NCBI GenBank assembly: GCA_017446045.1 | Contig: JAFSRP010000061.1 | Span: 62,001 to 126,000 of the forward strand | From: Lachnospiraceae bacterium | GTDB taxonomy: Bacteria > Bacillota > Clostridia > Lachnospirales > Lachnospiraceae | Direction: 5' to 3' | DNA: 64,000 nucleotides | Shown here: in pieces, positions 35,406 to 43,674 of the stretch | Position numbering within the stretch: the first letter of the stretch is position 1 | Layout of the letters: each line of letters begins with the position of its first letter | The notes under the pieces: generated by a model | Databases searched by the model: none | What the model saw: only the letters and a program-made list of their open reading frames with translations | What the model was told of the DNA's origin: nothing | Made by a program: the position numbers and the translations under genes

Positions 35406-36440
35406 TCAGGATATCGTATCCTCATACCCGCACAGCAGGAACATCGGCTTGATCGCTACGATCTCGTCATATTCGGTCTGTGATACGGTAACGTCTGAGT
35501 TGATGGCTTTCAGGTCGGCCTTCATGACCTCCCATGCTTCCTGTACAGATTGAGCACGGCCTTCGCGGATGACACGGATCATACGGTCGAAGGATGCCGG
35601 GTGAGCGTACTGTGCCGGAATGGGGAAGCCGCCTGCGTCCGTGCGGTATCCGGCGATGTAGTCACCGGATGTTTTTACGGCTTTCTCCCAGTGTTCCGAG
35701 GCGTAGCGTTTATTGTTGCGGCCGGTGGGCATGACCTGGGAGGACATGGCGTAGAACATGAACGCGATGCCGAACAGGACGAAGTATACCGCAAATCCTT
35801 CATGCCGCAGAAGGGAAATGATGCCGAAGGCAAAAGCTCCTGCTGCCAGAAGAAAGATGGCAACGGCTGCATAACGGTAGCTGGGGTTCATCCGGTCGAT
35901 GGTGCGCTTCTGTTTGGCGGCATAGGCCAGATCATCGGAGACGGAAAGATCCTGCTCCAGGAAGTCTTTCGCAGCCCGGATCTCGCGCAGGGCTTCCGTA
36001 GCCTCCGGTGTCAGTTCCTTCACATAGCGCGCTTCTTCCTTTGCGCGTTCTTCAGCCATGCGGCGCTCGCCCTCCTCACTATAGGTGGGGATGGAAGGGT
36101 GGTTCCTGCGGATATAGTTCAGGAACCTGTCCACATCCTCCTCGAAGCGGAAGATGCACTCATGCTCGCTTCCGTCGGAAAGGATGGCAACCAGGTAGGG
36201 GATGGAGCCGAAAGCGCCCTTGCCGGTAAAACCGCCTTTGGACATGGCCACACGTTTGAAAACACGCCGGAGATCAGGATAGGTCACATAGTACCTGCGA
36301 TCGATGAAAAAACTGCTCAGATAAGCGGCCTTTTCACCCAGACCACAGGGGCCGGTCCTGATGCAGGACCGGAGATCCTGTCTGAGCTCCTCCCGGGAAA
36401 GCTTCATATTGCCGATAGGCTGCGGAGTAATAAGAGCCAT
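35406..36440 (-). CDS. Membrane protein of unknown function, first gene of the second ATPase-VWA unit
   Basis: 344 residues. The N-terminal 110 residues (SIPYLVAILSDGSEHECIFRFEEDVDRFLNYI) resemble a small PH-like or sensor fold; a charged helix follows, then two membrane segments at about 192-215 and 222-240 (YAAVAIFLLAAGAFAFGII and AVYFVLFGIAFMFYAM), then a soluble C-terminal part of 100 residues. GGAGG lies before the ATG. It precedes the ATPase by 35 bp. Its position suggests that it either anchors the ATPase-VWA pair to the membrane or is their client. I know no named family. Confidence 0.7.
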   Translation of the reverse strand: MALITPQPIGNMKLSREELRQDLRSCIRTGPCGLGEKAAYLSSFFIDRRYYVTYPDLRRVFKRVAMSKGGFTGKGAFGSIPYLVAILSDGSEHECIFRFEEDVDRFLNYIRRNHPSIPTYSEEGERRMAEERAKEEARYVKELTPEATEALREIRAAKDFLEQDLSVSDDLAYAAKQKRTIDRMNPSYRYAAVAIFLLAAGAFAFGIISLLRHEGFAVYFVLFGIAFMFYAMSSQVMPTGRNNKRYASEHWEKAVKTSGDYIAGYRTDAGGFPIPAQYAHPASFDRMIRVIREGRAQSVQEAWEVMKADLKAINSDVTVSQTEYDEIVAIKPMFLLCGYEDTIS

Positions 36441-36465
36441 ACTGCCTCCGAATCAAAGAAATAAT

Positions 36466-36497
36466 AAAGGACGGGAAGTCCGAACCTCCCGCCCTTT
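36466..36497 (-). terminator. Terminator of cstA
   Basis: On the minus strand AAAGGGCGGGA pairs with TCCCGTCCTTT (one G-U pair), followed by ATTATTTC. It lies between cstA and the start of the ATPase-VWA unit. Confidence 0.8.
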
Positions 36498-36559
36498 GTT
36501 GTAATACATTCAGTCCACTTATGCAAGTGTCAATTCATCCGTCAGATATCCGGATAAGC

Positions 36560-38026
36560 TTATTCGTACTTCTTGATCTTGCTCTTGAAGAGGAACAGCA
36601 TAGCTGCCGCAAAGATCAGGCCGACCGGGTAAGCGACCATGGTGTTGTTCTTGAAGAACGGGATCAGGCCAAGGCACTCGCCTGCCATCATGAAGTAGGT
36701 GCAGGAAACTGCGCTCATGAAGGTAGCGGGAACAGCGCCGATCCAGTAGTTCTTCTTCTCCTGTGCCAGGTACATTGCACCTGCCCAGAGAACGATCATA
36801 GCCAGGGTCTGGTTGGTCCAGCTGAAGTATCTCCAGATGACTGCGTAGCTGAGGAATCCGAAGGTGTTGCCGAAGCCGAGGAATGCGCCGACACCGAGGA
36901 CCGGGATCGCCAGCTTCAGTCTGTTGGCATAGGACTCCTGATCCAGCTTCATCCAGTCAGCCAGGGTCAGACGTGCGGAACGGAATGCGGTATCACCGGA
37001 AGTGATCGGGCAGGCAACAACGCCCAGCATGGCGAGGATAACACCGACAGAGCCCATGGTCTTGACGCAGACGTCATAGATGGCAACGGACTGGCCGCCC
37101 TTAAGGATCTCCTGAAGGCCTGTGCTGAGGCCGCCGGTCTTCTCGTAGATCGCGCAGCCGGCTGCTGCCCATACCATGGCGATGCAGCCCTCAGCGCACA
37201 TCGCGCCGTAGAATACGAAACGTCCCTGACGCTCGCTCTTCATGCAGCGGGCCATCAGCGGGGACTGGGTAGCATGGAAACCGGAAATAGCGCCGCAGGC
37301 AACGGTAATGAACATGAAGCTCCATACCGGGGTTCCTGCCGGATGCATGCTGCGGAAGTTGGAGAACAGCTCCGGGATCGCATAACCGTGTGCCGGAAGG
37401 CCGATCGCAACACCGACTGCCATGGCGATCAGGCAGAAGCCGAAGATCGGATAGATACGGCCGATGATCGCGTCGATGGAAATGAAGGTCGCGATGAAGT
37501 AGTAGATCAGGATGATGGCAAGCCATACGGTGGTGGAAGCGAACGCGCCGCTGACACCCTTCTCGGTAAGAAGCTTGACCAACAGGCCTGCGGGACCTAC
37601 TGCGAAAACGGTACCGACCATGATCAGAAGAACAACTGCAAATACACGCATGACGGTCTTCATTGTCGGGCCAAGGTAGATGCCGATGACCTCGGAAATG
37701 GAAGCGCCGTTGTTACGCTCGGAAAGCATACCTGCGAAATAGTCGTGAACAGCACCTGCGAAAACGGTACCAAAGGTGATCCAAAGGAAAACGATCGGTC
37801 CCCACAGCGCGCCCTGCATGGCACCGAAGATCGGGCCCAGGCCGGCGATGTTCAGCAGCTGTACCAGGAACAGCTTCCACTGCGGAAGCACCACGAAGTC
37901 GACGCCGTCGTTGATCGCCACTGCCGGGGTCTCACGGTCATCCGGCGCGAAGGCATTATCAACGATCTTGCCGTATGTGAAGTATCCGCACAGGATGATA
38001 GCAAGACAGAGAATAAAGCTAATCAT
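36560..38026 (-). CDS. cstA: CstA-family peptide/pyruvate transporter
   Basis: 488 residues from the ATG at 38026 (AAAAGGAGG before it; the frame's longer version to 38128 adds 34 residues of promoter DNA). About 13 membrane segments. Family landmarks include LLNIAGLGPIFGAMQGALWGP, GTVFAGAVHDYFAGMLS and CPITSGDTAFRSARLTLAD. CstA proteins take up peptides or, as in BtsT/YjiY, pyruvate. This length is shorter than E. coli CstA (about 700) and closer to the short Firmicutes forms. It has its own promoter and terminator. Substrate not resolved. Confidence 0.93.
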   Translation of the reverse strand: MISFILCLAIILCGYFTYGKIVDNAFAPDDRETPAVAINDGVDFVVLPQWKLFLVQLLNIAGLGPIFGAMQGALWGPIVFLWITFGTVFAGAVHDYFAGMLSERNNGASISEVIGIYLGPTMKTVMRVFAVVLLIMVGTVFAVGPAGLLVKLLTEKGVSGAFASTTVWLAIILIYYFIATFISIDAIIGRIYPIFGFCLIAMAVGVAIGLPAHGYAIPELFSNFRSMHPAGTPVWSFMFITVACGAISGFHATQSPLMARCMKSERQGRFVFYGAMCAEGCIAMVWAAAGCAIYEKTGGLSTGLQEILKGGQSVAIYDVCVKTMGSVGVILAMLGVVACPITSGDTAFRSARLTLADWMKLDQESYANRLKLAIPVLGVGAFLGFGNTFGFLSYAVIWRYFSWTNQTLAMIVLWAGAMYLAQEKKNYWIGAVPATFMSAVSCTYFMMAGECLGLIPFFKNNTMVAYPVGLIFAAAMLFLFKSKIKKYE

Positions 38027-38099
38027 AATAACCTCCTTTTTATACTGTCTTGGAAAGCTTTTATAAAAAAAATATAAAAACTTTCTAAATTTCATGCTA

Positions 38100-38128
38100 A
38101 TCATAATTCTTTCCTTAATAAAGTTCAA
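38100..38128 (-). promoter_or_regulatory. Promoter of cstA
   Basis: TTGAAC (38123-38128), 17 bp, TATGAT (38100-38105) on the minus strand, in a very AT-rich 256-bp divergent region (38027-38282). A TTGACA at 38182-38187 points the other way without a clear -10. Confidence 0.7.
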
Positions 38129-38282
38129 TAGTCAAAGTGAATAAAGAAAACGTTTAAGTATTGTACAGAATAGTGAAATTTTTGACATACCGATTCCCCC
38201 ATTTGGAGGTAGCGGGAAATCGGGATCCGCATTACAATATAAACAGATGCTGCTGTTATCAATTTCGAATTGGGAGGATGAT

Positions 38283-39632
38283 ATGAAGAGAAGATTCAGA
38301 ATGATCATGACGGCACTGCTGATCCTGTCATGCATGCTTGCCGGCCTTACAGCCTGCGGCGGAAGCAAGGTTCGTGCGGATGCCGATCTGGAAGGAAAGT
38401 ACATCGCCGTGCTCGGGGAAATGCTGGGCGTTTCGATGAGCGATGACCTGGACGGTTTCGGCCTGGAGCTGAAGAGCGGCGGCAAAGGTACGATCACAGC
38501 CGATGGTGACAGCGGTAATATGAAGTGGGAAAATGACGACACTACCGTGACGCTCACCGTGGACGGCGAGACTATGGTTGCCTCCCGGGGACAGGACTGC
38601 CTGATCTTCGATGACATGCTCGGCATGGGACTGAAGATGACTTTCGCAAAGGAAGGAACGGCGGCAGCCGATCCTGCGCTCTATCTTCCCGAAAGTGAGA
38701 AATACATGCTGCGCGACTGGCAGTCGGTAAATGTGACCGACATTCTCGGCGATCCTGTGGATGAGTCCGAGATGGCTCCCGATGCGCTGAAGATGACTGT
38801 CCACGGCGACCATACCCTGGATGCCGTTATCGAAGGCAAGGAGTACAAGGGCCTTCCGTGGACCAATCTTGGCGATTACGGCTCTGTTGACTCCGAGGAC
38901 GTCAAACTGACCTGGAATATTAAGGAAGACGGTCTGGAGACGGATTACGTGAAGGACGGTGAGTACTATACCTTCTTCTGCCCGGAGGATCCGGAGGCTT
39001 ACGCAAAGACGGCACCCGCGCCCGAAACCGAAGCGGAGACCGAAGAGGAAACAGAGGAAGAGACGGAAGCGACGGAAGCGGAAGTGCCGGCTGCAGTGCT
39101 CCCCGAAGGGGGATCCGTCAGCTACGCTGACTACTGGGGCGGCGCCTGGTACGGCTGGTATGAGGTCGAGAGTTGCTCGGGTGCGTATGAAGATCTGGAA
39201 GGCAACTGGTGGGATGCCTGCGCCAAGATCACAGTCAATGAGGACAACACCGGCCACATTTACCTTTGGGATGAGGACGGCTCTTCAGACGATCCCTTCT
39301 GTGCAGCGAACGTCACTTTTAAAGAAGGCACGACCCCGAACGGCTGCATGGTGAGCGAGAACGGTTCTTTCTGGATCCCGGATACCAATATCGGGCACGC
39401 CGACTGGATCATCGACCCCGGAGCATCGGATGTATCCGCCTATGAACATATGATCTGTATCGAAGGAGATTTCGAGGATGAGGACGGTGACTTCCATTAC
39501 TACATTTATCTGAAGCCCTGGGGAGCAGAGTGGGAGGATGTCAGATCCTTTAATGAAAAATGGCTGCCCGGCACCTATGACAGCTGGTATGTCAATGTGA
39601 AGGACGGCGAGATACCGGATGAGATCGGCTGA
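38283..39632 (+). CDS. Lipoprotein of unknown function
   Basis: 449 residues from the ATG at 38283, which follows GGGAGG and gives a lipoprotein signal with LTAC (lipid Cys25). Two domains seem to exist: residues 30-235, which contain repeated short beta-rich stretches (GKGTITADGDSGNMKWENDD, VKLTWNIKEDGLETDYVKDG) as in lipocalin-like or DUF4923-type lipoproteins, and residues 280-449, rich in Trp, Tyr and Gly (YWGGAWYGWYEVESCSGAYE). A Thr/Glu linker (ETEAETEEETEEETEATEAE) joins them. The second part reads like a secreted ligand-binding module, but I cannot name it. Single gene, own leader. Confidence 0.75.
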   Translation: MKRRFRMIMTALLILSCMLAGLTACGGSKVRADADLEGKYIAVLGEMLGVSMSDDLDGFGLELKSGGKGTITADGDSGNMKWENDDTTVTLTVDGETMVASRGQDCLIFDDMLGMGLKMTFAKEGTAAADPALYLPESEKYMLRDWQSVNVTDILGDPVDESEMAPDALKMTVHGDHTLDAVIEGKEYKGLPWTNLGDYGSVDSEDVKLTWNIKEDGLETDYVKDGEYYTFFCPEDPEAYAKTAPAPETEAETEEETEEETEATEAEVPAAVLPEGGSVSYADYWGGAWYGWYEVESCSGAYEDLEGNWWDACAKITVNEDNTGHIYLWDEDGSSDDPFCAANVTFKEGTTPNGCMVSENGSFWIPDTNIGHADWIIDPGASDVSAYEHMICIEGDFEDEDGDFHYYIYLKPWGAEWEDVRSFNEKWLPGTYDSWYVNVKDGEIPDEIG

Positions 39633-39691
39633 GTGCCGGCAGAACTAAGGTCGTGAACAGTAATACGTTTTAACGGAGGGGGATAAACGGT

Positions 39692-41191
39692 ATGAGCGAT
39701 CTGAAGAAGCTGACGCTCCTTCATTCCAATGACATGCACGGAGACTTCATGGAGGAGAACGTCGATGAAAAACTGGTTGGCGGTGTGTCCCTGCTTTCCG
39801 GTTATGTCAGCAAGGTCCGGCAGGAAGAGCCCAATGTGATCTATGCGATCGCGGGGGACATGTTCCGCGGATCCATTATCGATTCCGAATTCAAGGGAAT
39901 ATCCACGATCCAGATCATGAATATGCTGGGACCGGATATCGTGACCTTGGGCAACCACGAGGTAGATTACGGTCTCGCGCATCTTCTGTTCCTCGAAAAG
40001 TGCGCCGAGTTCCCTATCGTAAATGCGAACCTGCATATCAAAACGAACCACGCAAGGCTCTTCCAGCCCTGTAAGGTCATTGAGATCGACGGCATGAAGA
40101 TCCTCTTCATCGGGATCCTGACCGAGGTCGCGCTGATGCAGTGCAAGACCGACACCCTGATCGGGACCTTTGTCACTCTCGAGGATGCCGCGGAAGAAGT
40201 CGGAAAGATATGCAATACTTATAATGCTATTGACATCGACTTTACAGTCCTGTTAACACATATCGGATTCGAAGAGGACAAGAAGCTGGCAGAACTGCTC
40301 GATCCCGCCTGGGGCGTAGACGTGATCATCGGCGGTCATTCCCATACCTTCCTGACCGAGCCGGCAGAAGTGAACGGCATCCCCATTGTACAGGCGGGCA
40401 CGGGAACGGATCAGATCGGACGTTTTGACATCCTGATCGATACGGATAAAAACTGCATCCATTCCTACAGCTGGAAACCGGTCCCGATCGATGCGGCGCA
40501 TTGTCCGCGGGATCCGGGGATCGAAGAAGTCATCAAAAGCTACAAGACCCGTACCGATGAGAAATACGGGCGCATCATTACCAAGTTCGTCCGTCAGCTG
40601 ACCCATCCGAGCCGGTATCGTGAAACGGAGCTGGGCGATCTGTTCAGTGACCTGCTGAGAGATGCGCTGGGACTCGATATCTTCCTTCTTGGCTCCGGCA
40701 GTATCCGTACGGAGCAGCTGGGACCGATCGTGACCAAGGGCGATCTCACAGAATGCTTCCCTTATGATGACTCCGTACATATGGTCTACATGACCGGCGC
40801 GCAGTTGAAGCACGCCCTGCTCCGGATGCTCCGGGACGAGTCATTTAAGGAGGGCGCACATACGGAATTCTACCAGATCTCAAAAGGTCTGGAGATCGAG
40901 TATGACCAGGCGAGCCACAGTTATCTGAAATTTGATTTCGAAGGGGCGCCGGTCGGTGATGAGCAGGTCTTCACGGTAGGGCTGCAGCATTTTCATTTCA
41001 TTAATCTTGCGGATTCCTTCGACCTTCAGATCGAGGATCTCAGGAAGAACCGGAAGGACCGCATCGTATCTACGTCCTGCACCCAGATCATCGAAGAGGC
41101 CTTAAGCGTCGGACAGCATCAGGATGCGAAGGGTTACGGCCGTCTGATCCTGCATCTGGCGGACGGGACGGTCCGGGGGCTTCCGAACTGA
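39692..41191 (+). CDS. Cytoplasmic bifunctional UDP-sugar hydrolase/5'-nucleotidase-like metallophosphatase
   Basis: 499 residues. The N-terminal metallophosphoesterase domain has the five metal-site blocks: HSNDMHGD (Asp14, His16), AGDMFRGS, TLGNHEVDYG, an Ile/Leu-T-H-I-G block and GGHSHTFL. The C-terminal 5'-nucleotidase domain follows from about 300 (GDLFSDLLRDALGLD, ..FPYDDSVHMVYMTG). Members such as UshA are normally exported, yet this one lacks a signal peptide, membrane segment and cell-wall anchor, so it would act inside the cell. GGAGGGGG precedes the ATG. Nucleotide or FMN/FAD-type substrates are possible; its neighbour is the riboflavin transporter locus but on a separate promoter. 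Confidence 0.88.
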   Translation: MSDLKKLTLLHSNDMHGDFMEENVDEKLVGGVSLLSGYVSKVRQEEPNVIYAIAGDMFRGSIIDSEFKGISTIQIMNMLGPDIVTLGNHEVDYGLAHLLFLEKCAEFPIVNANLHIKTNHARLFQPCKVIEIDGMKILFIGILTEVALMQCKTDTLIGTFVTLEDAAEEVGKICNTYNAIDIDFTVLLTHIGFEEDKKLAELLDPAWGVDVIIGGHSHTFLTEPAEVNGIPIVQAGTGTDQIGRFDILIDTDKNCIHSYSWKPVPIDAAHCPRDPGIEEVIKSYKTRTDEKYGRIITKFVRQLTHPSRYRETELGDLFSDLLRDALGLDIFLLGSGSIRTEQLGPIVTKGDLTECFPYDDSVHMVYMTGAQLKHALLRMLRDESFKEGAHTEFYQISKGLEIEYDQASHSYLKFDFEGAPVGDEQVFTVGLQHFHFINLADSFDLQIEDLRKNRKDRIVSTSCTQIIEEALSVGQHQDAKGYGRLILHLADGTVRGLPN

Positions 41192-41266
41192 GTGTCCGCA
41201 TCACAAGGGGCAGGCCCCGAATGCAATATCAGAATACCATATCATGATTTTTGATATGCCCGGTAC

Positions 41267-41295
41267 TTGCATTTTTCTGCATACTGCGTTATAGT
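41267..41295 (+). promoter_or_regulatory. Promoter of the RFN-ribU transcript
   Basis: TTGCAT (41267-41272), 17 bp, TATAGT (41290-41295), about 20 bases before the aptamer. Confidence 0.8.
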
Positions 41296-41315
41296 GTGAT
41301 GCATACAACAGAATC

Positions 41316-41449
41316 ATTCTTCGGGGCGGGGTGAGATTCCCCACCGGCGGTACAGCCCGCGAGCGGACCTTCGTTCGGTTTTCGGAAGGAGGAATGCAGG
41401 ATCCGGTGAGATTCCGGGGCCGACAGTATAGTCTGGATGAGAGAAGAAT
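41316..41449 (+). promoter_or_regulatory. FMN riboswitch (RFN element)
   Basis: The RFN core is plain: GGGGCGGGGTGAGATTCCCC, ACCGGCGGT, AGCCCGCGAGC, then GATCCGGTGAGATTCCGG and GGGCCGACAGTATAGTCTGG near the 3' side. ATTCTTC (41316-41322) pairs with GAAGAAT (41443-41449) as the closing P1 stem. With the terminator at 41483 it would switch off ribU transcription when FMN is plentiful. Confidence 0.97.
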
Positions 41450-41482
41450 AAGGTATGGCTTATTGTGCTGTGTTTATTTCTG

Positions 41483-41511
41483 CTCCGGATATTCTTATCC
41501 GGAGCTTTTCT
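41483..41511 (+). terminator. Riboswitch expression-platform terminator
   Basis: GCTCCGGATA-TTCT-TATCCGGAGC followed by TTTTC lies 33 bases after the RFN element and 114 bases before ribU, the standard place for FMN-dependent attenuation. Confidence 0.9.
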
Positions 41512-41624
41512 ATGATAAGCACCGGCAAAGACCCTGGCCCTACCTGCAGCTTTATGTCCCGGAGACCACCTGACCTTCCGGGATTTTTGCTGCCCGGAAG
41601 AGTATGATCCAAAGGAGGTACTCC

Positions 41625-42239
41625 ATGAACCGTAACTCAATAAACACCAGGACCGTAGCCCTCGTCGGCATGCTCGGCGCTATTTCGGCGATCCTCATGA
41701 TGATCGATTTTTCGATCCCCGTCTTTCCGTCCTTCATGAAATTTGACCTGGGCGAACTGCCGGCGCTCTTTGCGGGCTTTTTCCTGGGCCCACTGGGCGG
41801 CTGCCTTGTGATCCTGGTCAAGATGGTACTGAAAGTCCTGATCAAAGGCACCAATACTGCGTTTGTCGGTGAGTTTATGAACATCATCGCCAGCGTCAGC
41901 TATGTCCTGCCCGCTTCCCTGATCTATAAGAGCCAGCATACCAAGGCCGGTGCGAAAAAGGCCATGCTGGTCGGTACCCTGCTTACCGCCGTGATCTGTA
42001 TTTTCCTCAATGCCTGGGTGTCCTTCCCGATGTACGGACGCCTGTACGGGCTTTCCATGGACGCGATCGTAGGTATGGCTGCCAAAGCGAACCCGCTCGT
42101 ACATGACAGTGTGACCCTCATGCTGTTCAGTGTTTTCCCCTTCAACCTGTTCAAATATGGCGTGACCTCCGTCCTGACCTGGCTGATCTATAAGAGGACC
42201 GGCAACACGATCCGCCATATCATGCATTTCCAAAACTGA
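41625..42239 (+). CDS. ribU: Riboflavin ECF transporter substrate-binding subunit RibU
   Basis: 204 residues, six membrane segments. The start at 41625 follows AAAGGAGG at the right distance; an upstream ATG at 41604 has none. The N-terminus TRTVALVGMLGAISAILM and the FKFDLGELPAL-like segment KFDLGELPALFAGFFLGP are typical of RibU-type S components, and FMN control upstream settles the ligand as riboflavin. The shared ECF ATPases and T subunit needed for energising are not in this window. A single gene with its own riboswitch. Confidence 0.96.
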   Translation: MNRNSINTRTVALVGMLGAISAILMMIDFSIPVFPSFMKFDLGELPALFAGFFLGPLGGCLVILVKMVLKVLIKGTNTAFVGEFMNIIASVSYVLPASLIYKSQHTKAGAKKAMLVGTLLTAVICIFLNAWVSFPMYGRLYGLSMDAIVGMAAKANPLVHDSVTLMLFSVFPFNLFKYGVTSVLTWLIYKRTGNTIRHIMHFQN

Positions 42240-42262
42240 CGGACTTCCCGGCAAGAAACAGG

Positions 42263-42291
42263 TTCACAAAAAAAGTATTTTACGTTATGAT
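42263..42291 (+). promoter_or_regulatory. Promoter of trpS
   Basis: TTCACA (42263-42268), 17 bp, TATGAT (42286-42291). It overlaps the hairpin that follows ribU. No T-box element is seen in the short leader. Confidence 0.6.
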
Positions 42292-42322
42292 AAGGGAAAT
42301 GCCGGCAGCCAGCATTTCCCTT
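42292..42322 (+). terminator. Hairpin after ribU, possible terminator
   Basis: AAGGGAAATGC (42292-42302) and GCATTTCCCTT (42312-42322) form a perfect 11-bp stem, but no T run follows (AATAAG). It sits at the start point of the trpS promoter. Confidence 0.45.
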
Positions 42323-42351
42323 AATAAGTCCGGTCAGCAGGAGGATCATAT

Positions 42352-43359
42352 ATGGAAGAGCAGAAACAGGCAAAACAGCGCATCTTAAGCGGCATACAGC
42401 CGACAGGTGTTTTTACGCTGGGCAATTATATGGGCGCGATCGTGAACTGGGAGCAGATGCAGGAGGATTATGACTGCGCATATTTCATCGCAGACCTGCA
42501 TTCGCTGACAGTCCGTCAGGAACCGGCGGAGCTTCGCAAACATACGATAGAGGCGTTTGCCCTGCTTCTTGCCTGCGGCATCGACCCGGAAAAGAGCCTG
42601 GTCTTCGTGCAGAGCCATGTACATACCCATGCGGAAATGGGATGGGTCCTGTGCTGCAGCGCGCTGATGGGTGAGCTGGGCCGTATGACACAGTTCAAGG
42701 ATAAGTCAGCCAAGCACGCGGACAATATCAATGCCGGTCTCTTCACCTATCCGGTCCTGATGGCGGGCGACATTCTGTTATACCAGGCGGATTATGTGCC
42801 GGTAGGCCAGGACCAGCGGCAGCATCTGGAATTCACCAGGGATCTGGCGGAGCGCTTCAATCATTTTTACGGCAATGTCTTCAAGATCCCGGACGGATAC
42901 TATCCGAAGGCGGGCGCAAAGGTCATGAGCCTGCAGGATCCCACGAGCAAGATGTCCAAGTCCGATCCCAACCCGAACAGCTTCATCAGCATCCTTGATG
43001 ACCGACCGGTGATCCTCAATAAGTTCAAACGTGCCGTCACCGACTCCGAGGCAGAGATCGTGTACCGCGAAGGCAAGGACGGGATCAACAATCTGATCAC
43101 GATCTACTCCGTCATGACCGGCAAGAGCATCCCCGAGGTCGAAAAGGAATTCGAAGGCCAGGGATACGGCACTTTCAAGATGGCAGTAGGTGAGTCCGTT
43201 GCGGACAGGCTGCAGCCCATCCGTGACGAGTTCAACCGTCTCGTCGGCGAAAAGAAATACCTGGAGGAACTCATGGCAGTGGGTGCGGACCGTGCATACC
43301 GGATCTCCCGCCGCACGCTGGAAAAGGCAAAGAAAAAAGTCGGACTGCTGCTGCCGTGA
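42352..43359 (+). CDS. trpS: Tryptophan--tRNA ligase
   Basis: 335 residues, class I aminoacyl-tRNA synthetase. GIQPTGVFTLGNYMGA carries the HIGH-equivalent (TLGNYMG) and SKMSKSDPN the KMSKS loop; DILLYQADYVPVGQDQRQH is the tryptophan-binding region. AGGAGGATCAT lies before the ATG. Length and motifs match the bacterial enzyme throughout. It stands alone between ribU and the methionine gamma-lyase gene, with promoter and terminator of its own. Confidence 0.97.
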   Translation: MEEQKQAKQRILSGIQPTGVFTLGNYMGAIVNWEQMQEDYDCAYFIADLHSLTVRQEPAELRKHTIEAFALLLACGIDPEKSLVFVQSHVHTHAEMGWVLCCSALMGELGRMTQFKDKSAKHADNINAGLFTYPVLMAGDILLYQADYVPVGQDQRQHLEFTRDLAERFNHFYGNVFKIPDGYYPKAGAKVMSLQDPTSKMSKSDPNPNSFISILDDRPVILNKFKRAVTDSEAEIVYREGKDGINNLITIYSVMTGKSIPEVEKEFEGQGYGTFKMAVGESVADRLQPIRDEFNRLVGEKKYLEELMAVGADRAYRISRRTLEKAKKKVGLLLP

Positions 43360-43379
43360 CGGAATAATGATCATCGCAT

Positions 43380-43418
43380 AAGGACCTTCTGCAGGAAGAC
43401 TGCAGCGGGTCCTTTTTT
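43380..43418 (+). terminator. Terminator of trpS
   Basis: AAGGACC...CTGCAG and CTGCAG...GGTCCTT form a two-part stem that runs into six T's. Confidence 0.92.
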
Positions 43419-43457
43419 AGCTGTTCTCCTGGAAGGCTGTTTTCAAAAAAACCGAAG

Positions 43458-43487
43458 TTATGCAATAAATATGCATAATGTGCATAA
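43458..43487 (+). promoter_or_regulatory. Operator-like repeats upstream of the methionine gamma-lyase gene
   Basis: TTATGCA (43458-43464), seven bases, TGCATAA (43472-43478), two bases and a second TGCATAA (43481-43487). The first two form a perfect inverted repeat, the last two a direct repeat. They lie just upstream of the promoters, where an activator or repressor would bind. Confidence 0.5.
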
Positions 43488-43498
43488 ATTGAGAGAGT

Positions 43499-43572
43499 TT
43501 GACAATAAAAAGTGTAACAATATGCAGAACCGGGACTTTGGTTCTTGACATCAGGTAAAAACGATATAAAAT
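43499..43572 (+). promoter_or_regulatory. Tandem promoters of the methionine gamma-lyase gene
   Basis: The proximal promoter is TTGACA (43545-43550), 16 bp, TAAAAT (43567-43572). A distal one is TTGACA (43499-43504), 16 bp, TATGCA (43521-43526). The remaining leader (about 100 bases) contains no S-box or T-box that I can recognise. Confidence 0.7.
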
Positions 43573-43674
43573 AGTTCTATTATTATCTATTGAAAATACT
43601 TTAAACACCCGCTGCAGGCGGAACCAAGAAAAGCTGTCCGGCAGCATCAGAAAACGCAAGGGAGGAAAAGGATT

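Noticed and set aside
36521-38077. 518-codon open frame on the plus strand across cstA
   Set aside because: Opposite strand of a clear 13-helix transporter; the translation is His/Asp/Glu-rich nonsense typical of antisense to membrane proteins.
42240-42351. T-box leader before trpS
   Set aside because: The leader is too short and has no TGGNACCGCG T-box sequence; a plain promoter explains it.
43573-43674. SAM riboswitch before methionine gamma-lyase
   Set aside because: None of the S-box conserved segments is recognisable.
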